Below, one piece after another: positions 43,946 to 55,324 of a stretch of 64,000 bases of DNA (positions within the stretch are counted from its first letter, which is position 1; the number at the start of each line of letters is the position of its first letter). Location of the stretch: positions 61,373,793 to 61,437,792 of the forward strand of contig OX326958.1 in the NCBI GenBank assembly GCA_946800325.1. Direction: 5' to 3'. The position numbers and the translations under genes were made by a program. The DNA is from Luzula sylvatica. Its lineage: Eukaryota; Streptophyta; Magnoliopsida; Poales; Juncaceae. A model generated the notes under the pieces. That model saw nothing but the letters and a program-made list of their open reading frames with translations, was not told where the DNA came from and searched no databases.

Positions 43946-46761
43946 CTAATCAAAATCTACTACTCTTTCTCTACAAACTCTTTCCACATTCAAATGCAAC
44001 TCCTCATAAACCCTAGAACAAATCTCCGCGAATTTCCTAAGCTCGTCGATCAAATTCCCAAACCCAACTCCGAAACTCTCGCTCTCATTACCCAAACGGG
44101 TCCCGCTCGTCAGACCCGACAAATTCAACCCGTGTTCACCCGGTACCAAAATGAGTTTCTTATTCAAAACCTCGACCTCTTTACTAATCTCATAACTCCT
44201 CCTCTCCATTTCGCGCACCCACTTTTCCCTTTCTTTACCCAACCCCACTTGCTCGTTCTGATCCACGAAAACTCGACTCTCCATTTCCCGCTTTAAGATC
44301 CGCGCAAGCGATCTCATCCACTCGACGACTCCGCTCTCCTCGATCTTATCCATTTCTTGCGACCAAATATTGCAAAGGACGAAAATGGGCGGCGCTCCTA
44401 TTCTACCGGGAGAATACGGAGCGGGTCCGTCCACCGTCAATTCGGGTTCCGGGTTTATACACAAAGAAAGCCACCCGTTAAGGGCCTTGACGAAACTCTT
44501 TTGCATGTTGACCCATGAAGAAAAGTTGACCGAGAATTTCATGAGCTCGAATTCGAGCTGCATCGAGTTCTTGTTCGAGATTATCGAGTCCAGATTTTGG
44601 GCCTTGAATTGGGTTATCACTTCCAACTGAATTTCGTGACAGTCCAAAATTTCTCGCCACATTCTCATAAACCTACATGACAAATAATAAATATAAACAT
44701 ACACATAAATATTATTTTATTTTGAGAATAATGTAACGTACCCATGAATTAGGAAATTAAGTTGGGGACATAATTCTTCATCACGAACTTTGTTAATCTT
44801 CTCAGAGATGGAATTGACAACTTGGATGGCAATGCGAATTTTTGTGGAGAGTTTTCGTGCGAGCTTTCGTGTGGCGTCTATTTTGTGAGACTCTGCTCCT
44901 CTCTGATCTAATTGTTTCAATCTCTTCATCGTTTTAGCAAGCAATAATCTCATTTTCTCCTCGGCCTAACAAACAAAAATAATTAATTATGATGTTGATT
45001 TCAATATATAGTATTGAGAAAAATTGGTGTTTATCTAACTCTGAAAAGGACCAACGAGAAAACAAACAGAACACATAAATTGAAAATCTATATCTAATTT
45101 AGGAAAAGAACAAGATAAAATTGGCTTCTTCTTTCAATAAATTATTAGTCTAAACTCACAAAATCTCCACAATTGTGGGTTCCAATGAGAATTGAGCAGG
45201 AGAATGGATCCAAAACAAAATCAATATTCAAAGGATAAAAAATGAGAAAAAAGAATTCTAACCTTGACTTCATCATAGAGTTTCTTCTCCCAAATATAAA
45301 GCTTTTGCAATGTCAGACAAAGACTATTATTATTTGATCCATTTATTGCTTTATTTTCTTCAAAATCAATTAAATCCGCATCTGTAGAAACAGAGACTGG
45401 AGCCATAGCTGAAACCATCCTCGACGAAACTAAATTCAAAAAGAAAGAAACTCAAATCAAAATTCGAAAATTCTCGAAAACCCAAGATACTTAAAAATAT
45501 AAAACAGATTTAAAACTTTACCTTGATAAACAGAATTTCTCGTTTCGTATCGTCTTTTTCCAACTTCGAGGAGTGAACCGAGTTCTTTAGAAGCTTCTGA
45601 AGCTCTCTCGAATAGAGATTTAATCTCGCTAATCAAATCTGAAATCTCTCCAATCTCTCTTCGTTTATTTACCACATTTGGTCTTTTAATCTCGTTCTTT
45701 TTTCTTTTAATCTCGTTATTAACCACCTTTTTATCCACCATCTCTTGTACCTCTTTTTCGACCTCACTTCTCCTCGCTTCGTACCGTGCACTTTGAAAGT
45801 TCGATCTTTCGGTACCGGTACTGGTACGATGAATCTCTTGCGTCGAGCTCGACGCGATCGAGTTATCATCTTCGTATACTTCCTTTACCACTTCTGGGTA
45901 AATTTCTTCATCGTCTTCTAAATCTGGTATTCCTTCTTCGTCTCTCACTTCTCTTGAGCTCCTACTTGGAGTATAATGAGGATTATAGTTACTCTCGTAG
46001 GTATTCTCGTAATTATGACCAACTTCAAAGGGGTTAAAATAGTCCCAAGTATTCACTTTTGGAGGAGAAGGTGGGGGGCGTGATGACGCGGCAGGCCGGG
46101 TCTCAGGTCTCGCATTACTTGGTAAGTATTCATTACCCGTTTCGCCATAGTAATACGGGTTTGAATACAGGTTATTGTACCCGTATGAAGAGTAACCTGT
46201 CTCTGAACTAGGAGGTCGTTCTCGTATAGTAATGGATGGTTTAGGAGGTTTACTCTTCGCATAGTAGACATTGTAATACTGATTGGGATCGTTGTTATTC
46301 TGATAATTGTAATTAGGAAGGAAATTATTGCCGTAATTATCGTTCATGGTGGGGATGGAGTAAGGATAGGGGTAAGGCATAGCGGGTTCGTTCTGTTCAT
46401 GGAGAGGAGAGTAGACGGAAGAATGACCAGAGTCTTTGTCGGATTCGTGTTCAGAATCTGATGGGTGGAAATGGATATGAGAGCCAGAATGGGATCGTGA
46501 GCGGTGGTGGTTATCAATCTGGTGGTTAGGAGGAGGAGATGGGTCTGGTTTCCGGTGAGGAGGTAGAGTGAGGGTTGGAGCTTCGGGGAGATTGAAGAGG
46601 AGAACAAGGGAATCCGAGAAGGAAAGAAACGAGGCGGTTACAGCGGCGTGAGAGTCGGCAAGAGCAAAACGGTGGCGTACGGCGGCGGCAAGAAGTTCGC
46701 TCCGGCCACGGCAGAGCACAACCGCTTGTTGGTCGTCCAGTTTTGAGCCCTTGCAACCCAT
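43946..46761 (-). CDS. NRG2-like protein with DUF630 and DUF632 domains
   Basis: Exons (minus strand) are 46761-45522, 45429-45263, 44965-44742 and 44672-43946, all GT-AG and in phase, giving 785 aa. The start MGCKGSKLDD carries the N-myristoylation/palmitoylation signal (MGCxxS) of DUF630. The DUF630 region spans residues about 1-60, with CRGRSELLAAAVRHRFALAD. A long Pro/Ser/Tyr-rich, probably disordered linker with PPPSPP (about 60-300) follows, then an acidic and a basic charged region. DUF632 begins near residue 378 (ISDLISEIKSLFERASEASK) and includes KLYIWEKKLYDEVK, then a coiled region, then MWREILDCHEIQLEVI and KALNGWLSLCI. The Arabidopsis relative NRG2 is a positive regulator of nitrate signalling; other members are only described as bZIP-like or unknown. 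The domain architecture is complete and length is normal. CDS-bordering leader is short and CT/AG-rich. Confidence 0.94.
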
Positions 46762-47603
46762 ACTTGCAAAAAGAGTGAAGATGGAGGGATCTATCTATCA
46801 AGCTAGGGTTGGTAAAATATAGAGAGAGAAAGTGGGGTGGGGGCAAGAGAAATAGAGTGTGGTGGGCGTGGACTGGAATCTTCTCTTTTACCACTTTGCG
46901 AATAGTTTTATGTGGGTTTCGTTTGGACGTGGAGGGTGGAGGAGAAGCAGAGAGAGTTGATTAATGGCGAGGGAATGCGTGAACATGGCACCATTAAGAC
47001 GAAGAAGAAGAGGAAATATACACGAGGAAAGAAACCAAGATTAACGGGTTAATGGGTTGACGGATACATCCATTAGTTTGGCTGGCCGTTACGAATTAAA
47101 GTCCGTTATAATAGTAAATTTTTGGTAATTATGAATGATTGCAAAATTAAAGAAAGGTAAAGAAAAAAGCTGCCGTAAATAGTAGGGCGCACGAAAATGA
47201 TATGTTATATACACCGAAAGCTTTTACATTGTTTTACGAACGGTGGTGTTTACTGTTTACTTACCAGGACCACTATACTGACTTAATACACGGTCCTATA
47301 GGCAAATCTTCTGACCGAGAGGCAAAATAATCCTCGAGGGGATAAATACAAATATTCAAAACAAAATCATATTCATCACTTAATGCCTTGTCTTTACTTG
47401 GTACTCTTTTCTCTACAATGATCAATTTAGTATTCATAGAATCAACTTTATTTTAATATTATTATAAAAAAATTATTACTATAATATATACTATTTATTT
47501 TCTCGAATATGTATGATGGAAAATATTTAATTGCATGAGTTAAACATGATAAAATTTGATTATTCTATGAATTAATAAACATTATAATTAATTAATTATG
47601 ATA
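46762..47603. other. Upstream region of the NRG2-like gene and spacer
   Basis: The first ~130 bp probably contain leader and promoter of the minus-strand gene (GAGAGAGAAAG-rich, with a TATATTTT-like box near 46812-46820 on the minus strand). The rest is AT-rich spacer with nothing supported. Confidence 0.5.
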
Positions 47604-47612
47604 AATATAAAA

Positions 47613-48488
47613 GGGAAATTTTCAAAAAATCCCCTAACTTTTTTGGATATTGCAAAAAAATCCCTATATTTTTGGAAACTCCAAAAACCCCCCTCAAACC
47701 AAACTTTTGTTTTCAAATACCCCCACCCCCTATGGGGGTTAAATTTAACTTTGCATGAGATTAAACATATTTTGGACCAAAATACCCCTCTATTTTCATA
47801 TTTGATTTGTTAAAAAAAAATCATTATTTTTTAATAATTTTAAAAAATTTCAAAAATATTTTTTAACACATAATATTTTTTAAAATATACTTATTATATG
47901 TCATAGTTATATGATTTTAGTATTCATTTATAATTTTGTCATGAAAAACTAACATAAAATAATAATAAAATAAACAACAATATTAAAAAAAAAACACCTT
48001 GAAAATATTTAAAAAATAAAAGATCATGAAATTATAAAAAACATATAAAATAAATGAAAATAAAAAATAACTGTTAAAATAAAATTCTACCAATATAATC
48101 TGAAGATGTTCTTTTATAACACGGTTGTTTATTTTATAATTATTTGCTGTTAATTTTTCTTGAAAAAATAATAAATTAATATTAAAATCATATAACTATA
48201 ACACATAATAATTTTCTTTTTGAAATTATTATATGTTAAAAAATATTTATCAAATTTTTCAAAATTAATAAAATACAACGAAAAATAGTTTTCTAAACAA
48301 ATCAAATATGAAATTAAAAGGGTATTTTGGTCCAAATTTTTTTTAACTACACCCAAAGTTAAATTTAACTCCCATAGGAGGTATTTGAAAACAAAAGTTT
48401 GGTTTGAGGGGGGTTTTTGGAGTTTCCAAAAATACATGGGGTTTTTTGCAATATCCAAAAAAGTTAGGGGGTTTTTTGAAAAATTCCC
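47613..48488. mobile_element. Foldback Mutator-like element (876 bp)
   Basis: The outer ~200 bp on each side are inverted repeats: GGGAAATTTTCAAAAAATCC at the left, GGATTTTTTG-like GGGGTTTTTTGAAAAATTCCC at the right. The 9-bp duplication AATATAAAA is exact (47604-47612 and 48489-48497). The centre is AT-rich. The 168-aa minus-strand open frame within it comes from the repeat and has no domain. It shares the GGGAAA start and 9-bp duplication with 28590-29742. Confidence 0.92.
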
Positions 48489-48497
48489 AATATAAAA

Positions 48498-49329
48498 ATA
48501 CACTAATTTATTTAAGGATTTAACCATGATAAAATTTGATTGTCTTATGGATGAATGAAAATAATATCTAGAATGTATTGAAAAATTGTAAATATTAATT
48601 TTTAATAGAAAAGTGTGGAACATAAACAAAAATTGGAAAGAAAAATAGATTGTCACAATGGAATGATAATTATGATAAAAATATGAGATATAAAAAAAGA
48701 CTTGGCAAAATTAATAATGAGTTTATAACTTTTAGATATAATATTAATTAATAAAATTATAGTCAATAAATATGAAAAATGAACGAGTATTGTCAGTTAA
48801 TTTAACATATATACTAATGAAATTAAAAAAAAAATTGAATTTGACATAATACGTTTCAATTAACAACAGTGATATCATACACGATGTTATTTTGGAATCT
48901 CCGATGAAATTTAAAGACAAAGTATAATTTCTATTTAAACAATGAATATTATTATTAATTTCAATTTGAATATAGTGTAGAATTTCAGAGAAGGGATGAT
49001 TGCAGAGGATTAGAAAAATGTGGAAATGGTGCATAGACATGGTCTCTTTCTTTGATTGCATTGTCATGTTTCCTTCTCTGGAATGTAGGGTTCTATGTCT
49101 CTTCTTTATTTTTGAATCAATCTTTGTTCTTTTTGATGCAAATTATTGGTTGAACATTGTTGATTGTTGGTTCAATCAAATGCCATATCAATGGATCCAC
49201 TATGTGTCCATCTTGCTGGTCCAATCATTAGATTCATTACGTTCATCAATCAAGTGTGAAATATAAGGTTAAAATGTCAAATTTATCCACTGTGTATCCA
49301 GTACGAGTATTGCTATATAAATATTGTTC
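48498..49329. other. AT-rich spacer
   Basis: No gene supported. 49000-49265 contains a short repeated theme around GATCCACTATGTGTCCA/TTATCCACTGTGTATCCA, but nothing recognisable. Confidence 0.5.
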
Positions 49330-49645
49330 TGGAGATTTTTATCATGCACCATTTAAAAATAGTATTTTGAGTATTTATAAGCAGTGACGGATCTTGACAA
49401 GATTCGTTGGGGGGGCAAAATAAAAAATTGGTGCTGAAATTACACTGTGCGATTTCTTTGGGGGGGGCAAACAGTAAATTTTACGATATTATACTGATAA
49501 AATATACTGAATCGCTAGATATATATATTATTCGACGAAAATTTTGGGGGGGCGACCGCCCCCCGCGGCCCTCACTAAGATCCGCCCCTGTTTATAAGGA
49601 TGTATCATAAATTTTATTTTTTATAGATATTTTTTTTTAATACTA
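49330..49645. mobile_element. Third, truncated copy of the 242-bp MITE (split by a hAT MITE)
   Basis: 49330-49381 (GGAGATTTTTATCATGCACC...) and 49591-49645 (GGATGTATCATAAATTTTAT...) match the left part of the MITE at 34764-35005. They are separated by the 209-bp hAT-type element. The right half of the MITE is missing. Confidence 0.8.
49382..49590. mobile_element. hAT-type MITE (209 bp) nested in a MITE relic
   Basis: The ends are CAGTGACGGATCTTG and TAAGATCCGCCCCTG (imperfect inverted repeats). The 8-bp duplication TTTATAAG is exact (49374-49381 and 49591-49598). It contains runs of G next to each end. A relic of the same family is at 27973-28035. Confidence 0.92.
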
Positions 49646-52600
49646 ATATCATAATTCATAAGCTTATTTTAAAAATATCTTACAAATATCATAATATATA
49701 GACCTAAATATATAATGTCCGAATATTCTGAAAAGAATATCACATTTGTATTTCGGAAGTATATGAGACGTATTCGAAAAAAAATCGAATATTTCGCGTG
49801 ATGTATCTGACCCGTGCCGCACCCGTAACCGTAATGAATACCCGTACTGCACCCGTAACCGTCTCAGATACTCGTATTTCCAGGATTCTTCTACGTTTAA
49901 GAAATATCTGAGTACATAGAAGTAAGTTACCCAATTAAAATAACTGTTTAATGGTTCATTTATTTTTAAAGAAATTCAAATTGATTCCTCTGGCATGAAC
50001 TAATGAAATATTAATGGGAAATAATGTTGATTATTATTGATGGCTGTATAATATAATATATATATTATATACCACATCTTTTCAAAAGAAAAGAAAAGAG
50101 AATAAACATAAAAATAAACATGGATCCCACTAGAGATTTAGAGAATGGGATTAACTGTTCTTTAACAGCATACAAAACAAAGTTCAAAGAATCAAAATAA
50201 CACAAAAAGTTATGATCTTTAATCAATTTTTCAACTTTCCAGTTTCCTGTTAACTCATACACAATTTACTGGTAAATACAATTTTCTATGCTGCAATCAC
50301 AATTATTAATAAACTCATAATTGTGCACAAGTAACAAAGTTAAGATGGTAATTAAATTTTTTGTGAATTAAAGAAATGCAAGGTTCACGTGACAGACAAA
50401 AAGATGTCCTACGTGCGAAGATGTGCCCCATTAATGGACCTTCATAACCCATTTAATTACTGTATTTTCCTTAGCTGGCTTTCTTAACCTTAGATTAAAT
50501 TATTATTATTAGTAATTAACAAATAAAATGAGATTCGATGTGGTGAAACTCATCCCCCTCTTGAAATATATTATTTTATTGGCCAAATTTCATATGTATC
50601 CTTAGATCCTTACAAAATCCATAATTTCACGTATACCCATGCAAAACGCGAAATATCATGAATATCTCTACAAAACTACTAAAATTTCTTGGATGCCATT
50701 TTTATTAGATTTCAGTTAGTTATTCGTTAAGATTATCGCTAATTTTTGTTTTCAGATTTTACTCCCAATGTAAATATGGAATAATATTTACGCTGGAAAA
50801 ATAAAAAAAAACACCAATTATTGATAATCTTAAATAATAGTTAATCGAAATATAACAAAAAAGACATATGTGAAATTATAGTAGTTTTTATGAGTATTCA
50901 TGATAGTTCACGTTTCACAGTGGTATATACGAAATTGTGTGAATTTGTAGGGGTACATATGAAATTTGGCCTATTTTATTCATGTAGGAACATTTTTATT
51001 TGACTATAACTCTTGTTATGTGTGGTCCCTTATTATGTTTATGGTTTGGATTTGATCAATAATATTATTATTCTTCCATATCTTCTGACTCCGAAGCTTC
51101 CTAATTATATACTCTGACGAGAATTTTATCTGTTTTTAATACAGAAAAAACTAATTTTTGTAGATTCGATTATTCAAATTCAAAATTCGGAGCTACTATT
51201 TTGTGGGCTAAAGGAAATAATAAATGATGAAATTAGAGGTGGCCAACGGTTAGGTCAGATTTGGAATTTGGATTAGATCATGTATGATTTCAGATCATTC
51301 GGATTCTCGATTCGGTGATTTTCGGTTCGGGTCGACTTTTACGGGTCGCTCGAGCATGATATTGAGAAATCCATTCTTTTTTTTTTCTTGAATATTTTGG
51401 GAGATTCACTCATTTTCAGATCACAAGTTTGTTTCAGTCTGTTCAGACATGTTTTACTATATTGATTTTTCAAAAAGAAAAAAAATTGGATCAGATGAAT
51501 TTTTTGGCAGCTTCAATATTTTGACCAAAAAAAATGTTTTTATTTCCTCACTAAGTTGCACAAAAGATAACTTCTTTTTATTTATTTTGAGTGTGAAGAA
51601 TTGTTTAAAAAAAAACTCTCTCATGTCAATATTGTTTAAATCCACAACAAGATAACTAACAATTGGAAAACCCATTATATAAATTAAAAAAACTAGCTTT
51701 GATTATGTCATGGTAAATTCTCCTAAACTAGGGTTTCCTTGACTTTTGAACAAAACTAAAATATTATAATCAATGAAATAATATGAATACATGCATATGA
51801 TTAGTTAGTGGATTGAAGGTGACTCCTTGTTTAATCACATAGCAATGCATACAAAATTCTTTCAACCTTTTTACCTATGACTCAAAAATTGTCAATTCGA
51901 ATCACTGCATTCTTAGTTTGTCCTTAGCAATTCATGCACAATTCGAACACAAAAAAATAATTAAATGTGATGATAAAACTTATAAAATTAGCATGTTACT
52001 TGAGCAAATTGAAAGAGTGATGGATTAGTGGGCATGTTTAACTGAGACTAATTTGGCAGTGCACAGAGAATGTGCAGAAGAACAGATACTTCTAATTCCA
52101 TAAATATAATATAAGTTCATAAATATGTATATCCATATTAATGTCTTGTGTATTTTTATTTTATTTTTTGCTCAGAAATGCCCGTAGGCTTGATATTTCA
52201 TAACGAAAGTTCTTACAACCATATGGCGATTCCAGTATTATCACTCTATTAGAGTTACCTGGTACCTATTAATTCAGAGCTCGATCCTATTCTTTCTCAT
52301 GACAATTCATTAGGACCTTTACATGCTTAGATCTTATCCTACTACAATTCTAAAAACATACGTAAAATTCATAAAACAACTAAAGGAAAGATACAAGTGA
52401 ATATATCGTTTCTTCGCTTCTAGTGAACTGCGATCCATAATTTTTGTCGATGAGTGCGATTATTGTCTCATTTCATTCTATTCCAATCCATGAATTTCGA
52501 TACAAAATTGCAAGGTTTGGAAACGGCAAGGGTCATAGAAGGCTAGGGTCCAAAGGCAAAGAACGATTAATCACCAATGACAAAACCTCACCAATGACAA

Positions 52601-53769
52601 AACCACCACGAGTAAAAGAAGCAAAACATCCAAAAAAAAATTAGGAGGGCTTCACGTCCATAAGAGCGACCCGATCCATCTCGCAATATGCTGCCATCGT
52701 TTCGCCGGCGTGTTGATCAGACCTGCTGCAAGTGCCACTCATCTTGTATTGTTTATCATTTAATGATTCAGACCTGCTACAAGTGTTGCTCATCTGGTGA
52801 TCCTTCTCGAGATCCACCTGATCCCTTTTGTGTTGATTCAGGCATAAAAAGGACCACCTTGCCGGCTCGGCAGGGACGATGCAGAGAAGATCTGGCCTAG
52901 GTTGATGTGGTCTCGGCGTCCACTAAATTTTGCTGCCGTCTCGGAGGACGATTAGAGGCGACACAAAAATATTTGGTTAAAAACATACATTCTAGGAAAT
53001 ATCATGGATGGATGCAACTTGACATTCTAGGAAATATCATAAATAGAATAACTTCTTTGTGTAACATCAGAAATTTCATATACATCCTTTCTTCTCATAT
53101 TTGGTTAAATTCCCCAAATTTACCCTGATCGTATAAGATTTTGTAATTAAATGATATTTATAAGATTTTGTAGTAGTACAAGTGAAATAATTTCTTAATT
53201 GAAGGTTAGGTTAACGTTAACCACATTGACCCATAATGGCCATTTCCAATGTAGTAGTACAAGCTCAGATTATATTTTTAAGTCTGTGCAATTCCGATGC
53301 ATGAATTTGGGGCTCACAAAATGCATTCCAATGAATGTACGATAGTTCTGATATTTTAATGGTTGGCATTTTAAGAAGCAAAATATATATTGGTTCGCAT
53401 GAAATACCAGCTTCATTGAATCATTAATCATGTTATCCAACTAAAATGTTGTTAACTAGTAGGTTGCTAGTGCTCTCCATAAATTTCGCACTCGGCACGC
53501 CGCATGCTATCAGGAGGCGTTACGTGGCAAAACGCAGGATAGATAAAGAGTATGCGGGCTAAACAAATAAACGAGTGTTTGCTTTTTACAAACATCGCCT
53601 AATATTCGGACACCGCATAATACTGCCTCCCCTTCCGTCTTCAGATTTAGATATTTATTTTTATACTTTTATATTTCATATTTATATTTTTTTACAACAA
53701 TTTTTTTTTTTAAGTAACAACAATTCTTTTTATACATGTTTACCCTCTCTTCATTCTCTTTCCTTTCTC
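49646..53769. other. Spacer with a GC-richer patch of unknown origin
   Basis: 49800-49880 has repeated CACCCGTAACCGT phrases. 51233-51350 starts TAGAGGTGGCCAACGG like a hAT end, but no partner end was found. 52444-52970 is GC-richer, with an internal repeat (GACCTGCTGCAAGTG at 52719 and GACCTGCTACAAGTG at 52771) and short open frames without recognisable domains. No gene is supported. Confidence 0.45.
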
Positions 53770-53777
53770 CCCATTAC

Positions 53778-54362
53778 TAGAGGTGGCAACCGGACGGGGC
53801 GGGTCGGGTCATTTCGGGTTCGGATCGTTTCGGTTTTCGTATCATTCGCGTCATCGGGTCATTCGGGTCGCGGGTCATTCGGGTTTCGGATCGTTCGGGT
53901 TTCGGGTCGTTCGGGTTCGGGTCGTTTCGGTTTTCGGGTCATTCGGGTTCGGGTCATTCGGTTCCGGACCGTTTCGGTTTTCGGGTCATTCGGGTCTTGG
54001 CTATTTTGATTTTCGGGTAATTCGGATTTCGCAAAATTTGATTTCGAATCATTTGATTTTCCAAAATTTTAGTTTTCGGGTAATTCCGAATTTATTTTAT
54101 TGATTCCAAGATATTTTAGCGATATTATATTGATTTTAAGAATACTATTTTAATTTTCGAATCATTCGGATCGTGAATTTCGGATCATTCAGGTCATGAA
54201 TTTCGGGTCATTCGGGTTCGGGTTTCGGGTCATTCGGTTTCGGGTCGACTTCGGGTCGATTTCGGGTTCGGGTCATTCGGTTTCGGATTCGGGTCGTTGA
54301 CTTGTCAACATTTCGGGTCGGGTTCGGATTCGGACGGGTCGGGTCAGATTTTGCCAGCTCTA
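53778..54362. mobile_element. Non-autonomous hAT element (585 bp) with GGGTCATTCGG repeats
   Basis: The ends are TAGAGGTGGCAACCGGACGG and TTTTGCCAGCTCTA. The 8-bp flanks CCCATTAC (53770-53777) and CCTATTAC (54363-54370) match at seven of eight positions. The interior is dominated by irregular GGGTCATTCGGGTTTCGG repeats, which create Arg/Gly/Ser-rich open frames (144 and 106 codons) that I do not regard as genes. Confidence 0.85.
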
Positions 54363-55053
54363 CCTATTACTTACAACAAAACCACAAAGAAGTTAAAAAA
54401 ATACAACAAAAAATATTGGTACACATAATATGAATAGCATTAGTATCTAGATATGTCAGAATACGAAGGGATATTTATTTTATATTTCAGATATAAATAT
54501 TTTTATTCGAGTACGAATATTTTGAGATCTTTTAGATGTACACAGTACAAGTTTTGAATTGCCCATGAGATCTAATTGCTATTTTTAAATTTCATAACCA
54601 AATCTACTTAAAAAAAGCTAACCAAGTCATTTCAACTTAAAGCATGAAAAACACCACTTCATGATGGCATGGCAATTGACATATATCAATATGAGGGCCC
54701 TTTGTGTCTTTATAAATTTGTTTACCTACTCTCGATCTATATAATATTGCAATTCCGTAACATTAACATGCATATTCCGAAAACCATGAGATAATCAACC
54801 AAATGCACTTAAGCAAAAGTTATGTTCTTCAAATTTCATACTATATACACCATGATTCAAAGTTATTACATATCAAGGGAAAAAGAGAAAATATATGAAC
54901 ATCATAGACAAAAGTAGAATTCAATATTGATTTGGTAGGGACAAATGAATTTTGATTGTTTAGAGACAAATTGATAATTTTCCATGTGTGGCCAACTAAA
55001 ACTTTATACTAGATCCCACAAACCTAGTTAAATCTAAGTGCATATATAATAAA

Positions 55054-55315
55054 AGGAAATTTTACCGTGCCCCCTCATTTCCTTCCGACATCTTCTATAT
55101 CACATATTAATGATTAATGATTCAAATAATTAACAAAAATACATCACATTAACAATTAATTGGGAGATAATTAGGATATATATGTATTAATAATTCTAAA
55201 TCAATATTAATTAATTGTTAATGAGATGTATTTTTGTTAATTATTTTGGTCATTAATTATTAATCGATGATATAGAGAATGTTGGAGATTAAGGAGGGTC
55301 ATAGTAAATAGCCTC
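55054..55315. mobile_element. MITE with 9-bp target duplication (262 bp)
   Basis: An imperfect inverted repeat over most of its length: AGGAAATTTTACCGTGCCCC at the left, GGGTCATAGTAAATAGCCTC at the right. The 9-bp duplication TATAATAAA is exact (55045-55053 and 55316-55324). Mutator-type by duplication length. Non-coding. Confidence 0.82.
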
Positions 55316-55324
55316 TATAATAAA

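Noticed and set aside
48150..48656. 168-aa minus-strand frame
   Set aside because: It falls largely in the inverted repeat of the foldback MULE and has no domain.
51233..51350. Another hAT element starting TAGAGGTGGCCAACGG
   Set aside because: Only one end was found; no matching right end or 8-bp duplication.
53575..54103. Arg/Gly/Ser-rich proteins of 144 and 106 aa
   Set aside because: Translation of simple GGGTCATTCGGG repeats inside a hAT element.
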